64,000 nucleotides of DNA from Anisakis pegreffii. Its lineage: Eukaryota > Nematoda > Chromadorea > Rhabditida > Anisakidae. Both the position numbers and the translations under genes were made by a program. Shown piece after piece: positions 39,645 to 50,870 of the stretch; the first letter of the stretch is position 1; the number at the start of each line of letters is the position of its first letter. Below the pieces are notes generated by a model. It saw only the letters and a list, made by a program, of their open reading frames with translations. It was not told the DNA's origin and ran no database searches. The stretch spans positions 124,001-188,000 of the forward strand of contig JAPYMA010000143.1 of NCBI GenBank assembly GCA_035041965.1, written 5' to 3'.

Positions 39645-40057
39645 TCTTGTGTAATAAAAGGAACTTGCTAAATGCATCACATGTAAGCGATTCTCGTATT
39701 CAAACTGCTTTCATGCACTGGCGAGAACGGGCATTTTTCTTCTAATGCATATGATACGTGTTGTTTTTTGGGGATGGTGGGAGATGAGAGGAATACGAAT
39801 AATTGCATTCGATGGTTTATTTTCAGAGGTGTTTATCTGCATTTTAGCTAGAGCACTTGTCAAAATCAGATTTCGACATGTGATCGATAGAAGTGATACA
39901 TAGATTTTATCCGTATTGCGTTCGTCACTGCTGCGTGTTTTCGCATACGTTCTGTTGTTTTTTTGTGCAGAGGAAATGATACGAACGAATTTTTTTTTTA
40001 CAGTACAGCCAAAGAGAGTGCTGAAGTTTTAGTGAGTGAAGTTGGTTTTTGTTTGCT

Positions 40058-43000
40058 ATGCTTTATGAAGACTGGAATGGAGCCGAAGAATTTGATATGG
40101 GCAATGAGACAGCAGCACTGGATATCGACCATCTACCTGTGCAAGACTGGTGCTTCGATATTTTACTCTTTTATGAGGTAGAGTTGGTCATAAGTTTTTT
40201 TTTGCTTGCGTTAATGCTAATGTATCTGCATGATTGTTTGAATAGAGCTCAAAAATGTTTCAAAAAAAAACTGAACGTCAAACGAGCTCACATTCAAGAG
40301 TGAATTAATATTCCAAGGAATACGGTTGATTTTAACCGATGCACACAAGTTTCATTCACTATCATGACATATTTGGTTACTAGTTCTGCATTTATTAGCT
40401 TCGGTCATTCACTTACGCAGCTGATTGAATATTTTTACAGCTTTATACAGCTACACACCTTACTTGTCGCTCTGATTTGAATGCTTTCAAACGACCATAT
40501 TCCAGTTATAACTACCACTTGAGAGAGCATTAACTTTTCAAACTCTTTGCAAATTCAGAGTATCGGTGATGAAAACTCAATGCAAGTACTCAATCAGCTG
40601 ATGGTATATGCGCAATTCAGTTTTGTCGTTAACGGAGTCATCACTTGTACATTAGCCATATTTGGCCTGATCGGAAATGCACTCCTGTTCTATCAAGTCG
40701 GTTCTTTTGAAAGTTCTATCTATCATGCCTCAACTCATTAAGAGACTTCTCATTTTTCTATCAATTCCTTAGTTAGCAAAGTTCAGTAATGCGACTGGTT
40801 AAGCAGATAAATGGATTTCAAATTCAAAGTATATGAACATATGTCCATAAATGTGAACATCTTCCTGAATTGGCAACCCACGCTTAATTCTAACCGATGC
40901 ACACAACTTTCATACATTATCATTGCATATTTGGTTGCTCAGATCTGAATTCATTAACTTATGCAGCTAGTCGTTCTGATTTGAGAATTTCAAACGACCA
41001 TATTTTTTCAACCTAAAAGGACTGAAAAAACTTCATCACTGAAACACTTTTTAATTTATGCGGTCACGCAAAACAGTTTCGTGTGCATCAGCTGAATAAT
41101 TAATTTGTCATTTTATATTTTCAAAATATTTTTCTATTGCAGATTAATCGTTCTCGTTATTTTTCGCATCGACTTGGATGTCATCTTGGAATGTTGTGCG
41201 TTTGGGATATGATGTTGTTGTTTTGTTGTCTTATCACTTATGGTTAGTTAGCTTTTCGGTTGACGTTCGCCTATTTTACTTTATAACTCAAGCTGTCGGT
41301 TCTTAGGCTATGTTAAGCTTCCAAATGTGATTCTTTAATTCAATCTGCAGTCAGTTCTACGAATGGACAAAAATCAAAACACTTTTACGCCGCATTAATT
41401 TTCGAATGATATATTTCTGGATTAGTGAATGTATTGAAGATTTTTGCGTAACAGGCGTTTGTCGTTGATCCCAAGTGTTCAGTGATCCTTTTCATTGATC
41501 TTATATCCTTACTTATCTCTGGCTTATATACTTCCTTTCGAGCATCGATTACACTTGCGTCCAAGCATTCTCATTCACTCCTAACTGATCGGTAGATACT
41601 TTATAATATGCAAATTTCTTTATTGGGAATTATCAGTTGAGAACATTTATTACATTGGAGCTTTCTTCGCAATCAGATTACATTGTGAAGAACCGAATGC
41701 TTGACTAGCTTGAAAAGAGTCGATTATACGATTAACACCTCGAGAACACACAAAGAGCGTAAGCAACATTTTCGGAACAAAGATATCTGCACCTTAAGCA
41801 GTATCGTACACTGAATATTAATCAAAAGGTTTGCATTATTCATAGATTAGAAATTGTTTTGGTTCATGATTGATAATGATGCAATTTTGAAATGATTTTT
41901 ATGAATATCAGCATTAACAGCATTTATAGATACTTAAGCATGTAAAAGGCGGTGGGTTTTATGAATTATTTAGGCTCGAATTGGCCTCGTGTCTAATTTT
42001 CTTTCACTGATATGAGTCCGAGTTGAGAATTTTTTGACGGAGTTGGAGAATATGACGAAGGAATACATAAGGAAGTTTTTTATAGCCTCTGTCTAGTCTT
42101 CAAAACGCACTTGAGAATATTATTGTTGATGAACATAACATGCTGATATGAGTGCACTGATGAAGGGGTCTTGTTGATGAAATAAGTACCTGATCAAATT
42201 ACGATGCTGATGGCGAATCAGTTATGATTATGATCTCTCAATGCTCAACGCTTAACTTTCTGACAGCAATTAGTAAACAACTGATGAGTGCTTCCTTTTC
42301 GATGGGAAGGGAAAAGCTTTTTGCCTGAGCGGATGGCTTTTGCATGTCGATCAGTTGACTTTCCTGAAGCATTCATTGCTTGAGGCGACAATTCATTTAA
42401 ACATCCACAGCAGATATGTGGAAGGATAACCATTGCATCAGAAAAATGATCAGAATGATTGAAATTCTCTTGAAACAACCTCCGAAACAGCAGTCAATTG
42501 ATGCATCTCAACTCAAACTGTCCCACGAAATCTGAAGATTCTGACGAGTTTGGGCTCTATTGAGTGTGGTGAAATTCAAAAAATAGTCACGAGATTTAAT
42601 TGCGGCGAGCGGCTGTGGTGCTGTTTACCACATTCATTCTAATACCCTAAATCTGCAAAACAAAAAGCATAAACGAAGCCAATAAGCTCTTTAAGCGTAG
42701 TTGTTCTACTAGAGTCAATAAAAAATAGACTAAAACTGAATACGAAGCAATCATATAAGCACGAAAGTAGTACTCAAAAACTTAAGGACCAAATAAATGC
42801 CTTCGATGAAGTCGAAAACATTATAATAAGTCTTCGGATTTTGAAGCCAAACAGTTGCCTTCTACAATGCACTTGAAAAGAGACTTATTCGCTATTTGCA
42901 CTTGAAAAGGGAATTATTCGCTCGTCAAATTGCATCTTTTTCTGGAACTTCAGGCTTCCGCGAAAGATCTGAATTGTTTTTCGGTGCTTAGTCATTGCTC

Positions 43001-46000
43001 CGTATTTGATCTTCCACATCTCCCTGTTTTCGACCCCTTTCGAATCATGATTACTCGAGCTAGAACCGTCTGACAGAACTTCTCCGCTCGTTTGAAAAAA
43101 TTTCATGAGTTCAGGATGCCAATACATAAAATTGGATAATTTTCAGGAGTAATCTCGCTGTATTATAAAATCATTCCCTTCGTTGGCATTATTGCCTACA
43201 TATTATATTTTTTTCAACCATTCGCCAGTTTTTGCGTAACGGGTACAATATGGCAGGTTCTGGCAATTACCATTGAAAGGTCGGTCAGCATTCATCTACT
43301 TACGCGACTTTAATAACTTTCTTTTATTTTAAGCAATGACTTCATCAGTGGGCAATATAAAAAAAACTGTCACAAAATTCTTTCCGAAATGACAACAAAA
43401 TGCCAAATAATAGAAAAATCTTCAATAAGCCCGTTTAGTCGCTGAATTAATTCATCGTCACTGAAATGTCAAATTTTAGCCATCTATAGAATCTGACATT
43501 CTGTCCATGACATCGTGTGATATTATCCTCGTTTCACTGACACATTGATGAAATTTGTAAATTTTCATGTTGAAAAGCTCATGAAGAAAATAAGCATCCA
43601 TCATCCCAATCAGTTGATCAAGCATAGTTCCATACAAAAGTTGCTCAAATTTTTTGTGGGAGGAATTTTTTCCGCTCCACTTTATTTCAGTCAAACTATG
43701 AGTAGCGTTTTTTGAACATACACATTTTTTGCGCCTTTCTAAATTCTCATCGAACAACTACATCTTTTCGAAGTAACCAACAATAAGGGTGTTTTATAAA
43801 ATGAACGCATTTTCGCAATCTTACTATATTCTAGACTGAACTCTGATCAGATTTTAAGAAAGACTCCTTAATCCAGGTACATGGCCGTGTCTCATCCTCT
43901 CGAACAGCAAACTCGTAAAGCACGTTTCTCTGTGAAATGGATATGTGCAGGCATCGCCATATGCGCATTCATACTGAACATGATCGCAGTACCGTTCGAA
44001 AGATATCTGAAAAAATGCTACGAATTCTTGTATGATGGTCAAATCACAATCAAGACGATGATTGTTCAACGTGACATTGTCAACAATCAATATTATGCCC
44101 TTTGTTAGCTGGTTTCTGTTGTTGATTTCAGTTATCCTTTGAATGCGTTGAATAGGAATGAGTATTTCTTAAAATTGCTTTGCTGGCGATATGTTACAAT
44201 GAAGTAAGGAAACAGAGTGGAAAGACAACGAAAATGCTCATATTGTAAGCATTTGATTACAATATCGATAACTTCTCAATATTCTCATGCAACATATTGC
44301 CCCAAAACTGATTAGGATGAATTTGGTTGGAATGCAATGAACTTATCATAGGCTAAGAAATTCTTCACATAATACCATGCTGACTGCAAATTAGAATTAC
44401 GTTCAAGCAATACTTCCACGCAAAAAAGTGACAAAAATCATGCATAGTGATCACGTTTCTACAAAAATGATCAGTGATTCAGCATCAGTTTCAGTGGTTC
44501 ATTTCATTCCGGATCTTTTGTTTCGTGCTCCATCGCCAATTATTATGATCGCCACTTTGACCGTACGAACACTACAAATCTATAAAAATCGACGCGTCGG
44601 TACAAATACCATACAAGTTAATCGAAGACGCAATATACCGTTCATGTTAACCGTAAGTGAATTTTATTTGCATGGAATTGCATTCGATTATCCGTAATGA
44701 GGCCTTAACTGTAGCCAATTGACATCTTTAGAATTCATTCCGACCGAGCTTCACATTAAAAATAAGTATAAGTGATCATTTCGTTTTGAAAACGAAAGTA
44801 GAATTATGTTTTACCTCTAAGCCGTTTCATTTATTCGTTTGCAGTTGCTCAATATTAAATTTATCCTCTGTAATACGTTGTATATGTTCAACACAATCCT
44901 AATGGAGGTGATGGGATATGGTGGCAAAAGAAGGTGAGTCTCAAGGCTGAAGCTATTTTAAAGCCATCGTTAGCCTCATTTGCCGTGAAATATGATGAGC
45001 TCGTTTCTCTGTTAGTATCTGCATTCAGTGAATATTTTGGCGGTGTCATCCTAAATGCTGACTGACTTTTTGTTATAACGAAACCAAGAGGAGTTTTCAT
45101 GCGATTCACTAGCTTATGGATGCATGAAATTTTCTTGACGATCAGATACTGAACAATTTCGATGGAAATATAGGAAAACACTGACCGACAACCCATTGAA
45201 ATTGCACACGTTACCGATTCGATTGATGCTTGAGCATTCAGATTTTGCCTCAGACTAGTTGAATTCAAATGTTGTTTTGCAGTAGTCAGCAAACAGATCA
45301 CGAAACAATACAATATATTCGCTCACTTTACTTAACCGATTTCTCGAATATGCTTATCGCTTTACACTCGGCAACCAACTGGCTTCTCTTTTATCACTGG
45401 ACCATATGCAACAAAACGGTATTTCTATGTTTATCTTTAGTCTTATCATATGGATTTATACGTTACGTCGCATTCAGTAACACTTCATCCGTACAGTGCT
45501 GATCTATCTGTTGATAATCCATCACTGTAAATATTCAGCGAATCCAATTCTGATCACCTGTCACCTCGTCATTCTTGCAAGACATAGTCGACTCTCGCAC
45601 TGTTTCCTCACCGAACATATTCCTGATTGATTCCAAATCGTTATGCGATGTTTTCTGTTCAGAATGGTAAGCAATGTCACAGTATCGAATCAACATCAAC
45701 ATACAAATCATCAATCGATCCAAATGATGCGTACAATTTATTGGTTCATTTCTCGCCTCAAAAATACAAGATTGGCACTGATATTATTGCAAGAGTATGT
45801 TTTATTATGATGATTATGAGTTTTGCTGCATTCATTTGGAAGTATTTTCATATGTTCTTTCCAACTGAATCGCTAATTAAATTCATTCGTTTTTTGCTTG
45901 AGAAAAAACTCGAGGTTCTATTCACTAAGGATAATAAAAACAAAATGAGTGTGGGTGAACCTAATTGTTTGTTTGAACTGAAAGTGGACGGATTCTTTGT

Positions 46001-46004
46001 ATAA
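40058..46004 (+). CDS. FMRFamide-like peptide receptor, class A GPCR
   Basis: A seven-transmembrane neuropeptide receptor. The exons 40058-40177, 40559-40696, 41143-41242, 43147-43279, 43877-44103, 44495-44652, 44845-44933, 45283-45418 and 45663-45794 join with consistent phase to 411 codons. TM1 is near residues 59-82 (FGLIGNALLFY), TM2 near 97-118 (CVWDMMLLFCCLITYG), TM3 holds the conserved Cys and ERY (SFCVTGTIWQVLAITIERY, then MAVSHPLEQ), TM4 lies near 181-200, TM5 near 243-267, and TM7 near 343-362 reads SNMLIALHSATNWLLFY in place of NPxxY. This pattern is typical of nematode FRPR-type receptors. NET near the N-terminus can be glycosylated. The cytoplasmic tail has DAYNLLVHFSPQKYKIG. The end is uncertain: reading through 45794 reaches a stop at 46004, while AGA/GTATGT could splice to about 46322. 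The ligand cannot be read from the sequence. An acceptor at 40003 lies 55 bases before the ATG. Confidence 0.87.
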
Positions 46005-46390
46005 ACTGTCCAAAGGCGAACCATCTAGACATTGCCTAAGGTGGTCGAGCGTCTTGAAATAATAACTCAGGCTGTTTTGGATATTTCTCATTTCACGAAT
46101 GCTGCAAATGAAACTCAATCGAATGTGGTGACATTTGATTGCGATAATACTTTGTGACAATCGTTTTGTTAGATTTGCTGCTGACAATCTGAAAAAAAAA
46201 GCATTTTGTTCTTTCGAATAACGTCTAATGATCAACTATCATCATCATTTTCTGAGCCATTCATTCTTGTCACTTAGCATTTGACTCAATATTTTTGTAA
46301 AACTTGTCATTATCCATACAGATACTTCCTCTGAACTTTGTATCCGCACGTGTTTTCAGTTTATATCTCATTATATCCGTGGATCTCTGA

Positions 46391-47234
46391 CAGAGGTCAT
46401 ATTTAATGGAACTTCCCGTTGAATTTCTGATTTTCTCCTGTTTCCAGAGTTTTTTTGCAAATCAACAATACAACAAATGCTTTGAACAATTTTGTAGGCG
46501 AAAGTGAGATTGCATAGTCGTATCCATTGAGAATTTCGAGTGTCATGGCTGAAAAACAGGGAAGAATAACTTGTAATCGCGGTAGCGGAATGATTTCTGA
46601 GACTGCAGGAAGTACTGTTAATTTGATTGTTAATGCAATTACCGTCAGATTTGCATGAGAACATGTCACTTCGGATATACTTCGAGAATTTCTGTGCTAA
46701 ACCAGACTTTGCATGTCAAAGAATGGAATCAGTTGGTTGTCTCAACTAACCATGTTGAACTGAAAAGTGAGCTGTGACATATGAGAAAAATACGAAAACT
46801 CCTCTTTGAAGAACTTAAAAACTGAATGGATTCAAAGAAGAGCAACGCGAATGTGGGAGGTAACTGAAGAGATGAAAGAACCGCGATCGTAAACGTTTTG
46901 TGCCGAGTTGAAAATCAATCAAATCATTACAGAGATTGTCTCAAAGTTGCATGGAAAACTTTGCACTTGTTGATAATCGTCAATCACATTTTCATAAGAA
47001 ATGTGCTCAATTCTCGTTTTAAAGTGTAAAGTCGTCAAAGAAACAAGAGCATGTTTTGCCTGAATGACCGTATTGGCATTGTGCGCTGAAATGTCCATAG
47101 AATATTGACCAATTTTGAGTCAAAGTATCCAAAAAACAATTGATGACTCGATGAAACTTCCAAAATAGGTTCAGGCGGAACTTGCTCGTAGACCGCAGAG
47201 ATATTATCTCAATGAATTATGAGCGTGTTTTCAG
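46391..47234. other. Between the receptor and the first visible globin exon
   Basis: The receptor 3' end and the missing 5' exon(s) of the globin should be here. A candidate start is ATG at about 46825 (MDSKKSNANVG with a GGAG/GTAACT donor), and 46933 onward reads DCLKVAWKTLHLL after an ATTACAG acceptor. Their phases do not join cleanly to 47235, so I do not include them in the model. Confidence 0.3.
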
Positions 47235-48382
47235 TTGTGTTCTGAATCAAAAGAGTTAGCAGAAGCGTTGATACCGAATGCAAGTGAACTTGAAAAGGAA
47301 TCGTTGCGTGACAATAAAGCAATTCAGGCACATGGCAAAGTGCTTGCTGATTTTATTGGTATGTGCGCTTAATTGAAATTTGCTGTCATGTTTCTTTGCT
47401 GTCAACATTCAATTGCAAATGAGACTCTAATGCGGTCGACCATTTATAGTTAGCACACATTGGTACGAATTTATTTTATCTCACATTGGGGCTCAAAGCG
47501 ACACAAATATGCCTTTAGCGTGTAATTATTTTCTCAGAATAATTGCTTGATGAGAAATGATTTTAATTAGTCAATGAAAAAACGCAAGCAATCCTCAGGG
47601 ACTTTTTGACGATGTCTCGAACGTTAAATGTGAAATTACACCACAGAAGCCACCAAAATGCCGTCTGGCCTAACTTGGTATAGGATCAAAACAAGCGTCC
47701 TAGGGTCAAGGAATATTCTTCAGCGAAATTATTCCGTCAGTATTTAGCTATTAGCATCAATAAGATTCTTGTACTTCATTAATGAAAAAGTTTTGCCATT
47801 TGCTGACAACAAGCAACATTTTGCTACGAAATATGCACTTATGGTTGAAGGCATGAATAAATCCTATGCGATGGACAATTATTATTGAGCACGAACAGTT
47901 GCGTCTGCATTTTCGATTCGGCGAATATGAACTGATAAATGAATGTGTGATTGGAACAGAACTATTTATGCGTTCATTAATATAGAATTAGTCTGAAATG
48001 TTATTCAAACAGAATATTTATGAATGTCATCATTTGTACTTGTTCGAATTGAAACAATAAAATGACATTACTTGCACTTTTCCATATTATTCCGTATTAC
48101 ATATTCCTGTTTCCGTCAACGATTCATTTATTCGTTGAAAGTTTAGGAAGCGATTGAGAGCGAACGACGATGCATCTCATTTCGTAGTCACAATGTTTGA
48201 AAGAACATTAATTTAAAGATTTTCATGCAATTTATTGAATTTTCAAGAGTCAGCACTGCATTCGTTAGCCTGCAAATTGACTTCTTTGAATGAACTCCAA
48301 GCGAAATGCCGTCAAGTAGGCATGACACACTTTCGAGCGAACGTGAACTTAACAGCAGCTCATTGGAAGGTTGTTCGAGACT
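47235..48382 (+). CDS. Globin, two internal exons (5' and 3' ends not resolved)
   Basis: A heme protein of the nematode globin (glb) family. Exon 47235-47358 follows GTGTTTTCAG and reads LCSESKELAEALIPNASEL, then LRDNKAIQAHGKVLADFI. It ends in phase 1 at TTG/GTATGT. The next exon begins near 48246 after TTTCAAG and reads ESALHSLACKLTSLNEL, then QVGMTHFRANVNLTAAHWK. The phases match. IQAHGKVL carries the distal histidine position (E7) and GMTHF the likely proximal histidine (F8), so the heme pocket looks intact. The A-B and H helices fall in exons I could not place. The donor after HWK (AAG/GTTGTT near 48369) or DLL (near 48382) is uncertain. Whether it carries oxygen or senses redox state cannot be told. 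Confidence 0.72.
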
Positions 48383-48499
48383 TGCTTGTGCTCTCTTGCT
48401 CAACAACAACGAACACCAAGTTTGTTCTGCACTCACTCGTTCATTCCATTTGTAAACTCATAAACATTCCATTGGAAAAGAAGACGAAATGTTGAATTT

Positions 48500-49850
48500 G
48501 AGATGGAAAAGATAATATTATTCTGAGGGGGAGGGGGAGTGGGATATTTTTGAATGGTCAGAAATGATTCACAAATGGTTATCATTAAGCGGTAGCAGCT
48601 CACTCGAATCAGACCTACAGTAGGAAGAAGGGGTAGAGCTTTGGCTTTATGAAGAATTAACCTTATTTCTGTCGATTAACCAGAATTACTTCATCTAAGA
48701 GTTCAGAAAATTTTCACCATCAACCTGACATTCACTTCAGATGGACATCACAGAAAATTCACAGTTCAACAGAAGATTCCCTTCAACGATCGATGATGAA
48801 AGCGTTCAATTTGATCGTGAGTGAGATCAGGAAAGGATCTTTGTGTGAAGCGGTTGATTCAAAACAAATTGTTAGTGAAGACGATTTTGTTCTGAAATTG
48901 AGAAGTATTCACCATTACGAGCATATCTCTTTATTATCAGTCTAAGTCGGCACTTACCAGAGGATTCCCTTCGTCCACTCGTTCATTCCATATTGAATTT
49001 CAGATGGAAAAACTGAGAGCCGATCGGACATGAGTAATTTCATATTCTGGTGGTAGCAATAGGGATAAAAAAGTTTGACTTGAAGTCAGCTGGTTGGTCA
49101 CTCGATAAAATTATGCTGAAGCAAACTGGGTTAAGAAATCAGTTGGATTCTACCCAAGCATGAAACTGACCTGTTAATAGGATGAAGACAACGCGATTTT
49201 GCAAACTATCGAAATGATTCTCATCAATTTCAAATCTCCCCTCTAAAATAAATTTCAATGGAAAAAAAAAGAGGGAATATCCATTCAAAACAACCAGATT
49301 TTTGTTTGAGCATAAATATTTACAAGTATTTAGGTTTTCCATATCATTGAATTCATTCGCCTCATTTACTATTCCTTCATTCTTCAGACTCATTACCATC
49401 GTTCAATCGAGTTTCGAAATTCTTCGGATGATTTCGTCAATACTTGTTTCAAAAAGAATCGCCCACCTCGTAAATCATGTTTGATCAGAGTTCAAAGCTT
49501 GGCACCACGATTAGTCAGCGAAAAGTTGGTGTTCTCATTAATTTATCATTTCAAATTGCTAAACACTAAATGTCAAATTTCATCTCTGATAATATTTATA
49601 AATCTTTAATAATGAACCTTCAAATTTTTACGACTAACAACGATGATCCGAACTGATATTGATATGAAATTAGCTCAATCACCATAAAAAGAAAAAATTC
49701 ATACGAGATGTGCAAAATAAGATCACTTCGGTGAAAATTTACATTTTAGTTTTTTGCAAAGCATGATTCCGTACATTTTTTCGAGGCAATTTTGCCATTG
49801 AAATGTCCAAAACAGTAAACTAATTCCGATTCCTTTTGAATAATGTTTCC
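48500..49850. other. Downstream of the globin exons, no secure gene
   Basis: It should contain the last globin exon. A segment after an ATTCACAG acceptor near 48760 (FNRRFPSTIDDESVQF, donor GATC/GTGAGT) is possible but not typical of a globin H helix. Otherwise I see nothing. Confidence 0.3.
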
Positions 49851-49946
49851 GCAGTTGTTATCAACAACAACAACAACAACAACAATGTTTCTGCATTAGA
49901 TACTCCTTCGAATAATTGCTCTCCTCTTGTAAACATTTCTGAATTC

Positions 49947-50870
49947 ATGAAAATGGCATTGTTTATCGTTGTTTCAGTTTTTCAACATTGTATCGCAATC
50001 AAAGACGACATCGTAAGTCATTCTCAAACGTTACATCGCATCACAACGAAGAGAATTTGCTGTTGAGGAATCCAATCAAATACCCATTTGTGATTGATCG
50101 AAACCAAACGATTTGTTTGTAATTATTTTGCTTCGAATGTATCAAATAAAACTTTTGAATGATATTCATATTTGTAAGAAGAGTGTGGAAGACCATATTG
50201 CTTGCTTGAATCATTGATTATGTGATCTTATGGATGTTTCATTTGTTATCCTGCAAGACCAATCTGATAAATGATTTGTACAGAACCTGCTCTCATAGTT
50301 GTTGTGTTTGTAGTCGTTCGCGGAATGTGCTCAGAACAACGATGAATATGATTGGTTTGTTTACTTGAAGACAAACTGTATGCCAAACTCCATTAAGTGC
50401 ATACATCGAAAAAGATCTGAATTGACGCATTACTCTTAACTCTTTACTGAATTGAGATTAGAAGAGTTTCAAGTTAGAAAGGGATATTACAATACTATCA
50501 GTCAGTAGCCACCCTTAATCGTCACCGTAGTGACATGCCAGCTGTCTCACTGATTATACACAAGCATTGATTGTCACCTATCAACAACAAATATTGAACT
50601 GATCATCAGGCAGGACTGGTGTCTTCGAAAACCTAAAAGAAAAATCGTCACCGTAGTGACATGCCAAAACTTTGAAAAAAAACTTTTACATCAAATCAGC
50701 ATTGAATTCCATTTGCAGTAATTCATTTCATTTTGCGTTTGCAGTCGATCGCAGAGAGTGCTCAGAGCAATTATGAATATGATTCATTTCTTTACAACAA
50801 GACAAACTGTATGCCAAACTCTATTAAGTGCATACGTCAAGAAAGACTTGAATTGATGAATTACTCTTAA
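49947..50870 (+). CDS. Small secreted protein with two alternative last exons
   Basis: Exon 1, 49947-50012, encodes MKMALFIVVSVFQHCIAIKD, a signal peptide with likely cleavage after CIA, and ends at ATC/GTAAGT in phase 0. Two terminal exons follow, each with its own acceptor, each 41 codons plus TAA, both phase 0: 50314-50439 and 50745-50870. Both share KTNCMPNSIKCI and begin S[FI]AE[CS]AQ. Either choice gives a 63-residue precursor whose mature part is about 45 residues. The first form has three mature cysteines, the second only two. No known domain is recognised; a secreted peptide with one disulfide is an inference. An acceptor (TTCCGCAG near 49855) followed by a CAA-repeat 5' leader lies upstream, where a short upstream ATG also occurs. 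Mutually exclusive splicing or poly(A)-site choice would decide the product. Confidence 0.6.
50314..50439 (+). other. Alternative last exon, copy a
   Basis: Acceptor GTGTTTGTAG, then SFAECAQNNDEYDWF, NCMPNSIKCI and HYS before TAA. It has an extra Cys (AEC) and Trp relative to copy b. Confidence 0.6.
50517..50666. repeat. 24-bp element with inverted repeat, two copies
   Basis: The same 24 bases occur at 50517-50540 and 50643-50666. The core GTCACCGTAGTGAC pairs GTCAC with GTGAC around CGTA. Both copies lie in the segment between the two alternative last exons. Confidence 0.9.
50745..50870 (+). other. Alternative last exon, copy b
   Basis: Acceptor GCGTTTGCAG, then SIAESAQSNYEYDSF, NCMPNSIKCI and NYS before TAA. 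Identical length and phase to copy a, 431 bases downstream. The Asn-Lys-Thr in YNKTN creates a possible N-glycosylation site absent from copy a. Confidence 0.6.

Larger units (their letters stand above)
28583..39960. other. Long gene-poor stretch
   Basis: No coding gene is defended here. A 61-codon frame at 29122-29307 begins with a signal-peptide-like MAIIHLILLSISMLV and ends near a GACA/GTGAGT donor. A short frame at 30079-30190 lies between an acceptor and a GTGAGT donor. Both are left as noise-level candidates. The clearest structures are the perfect hairpins at 30332, 37650 and 39594 and a short TA run at 38407-38423. Confidence 0.45.
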
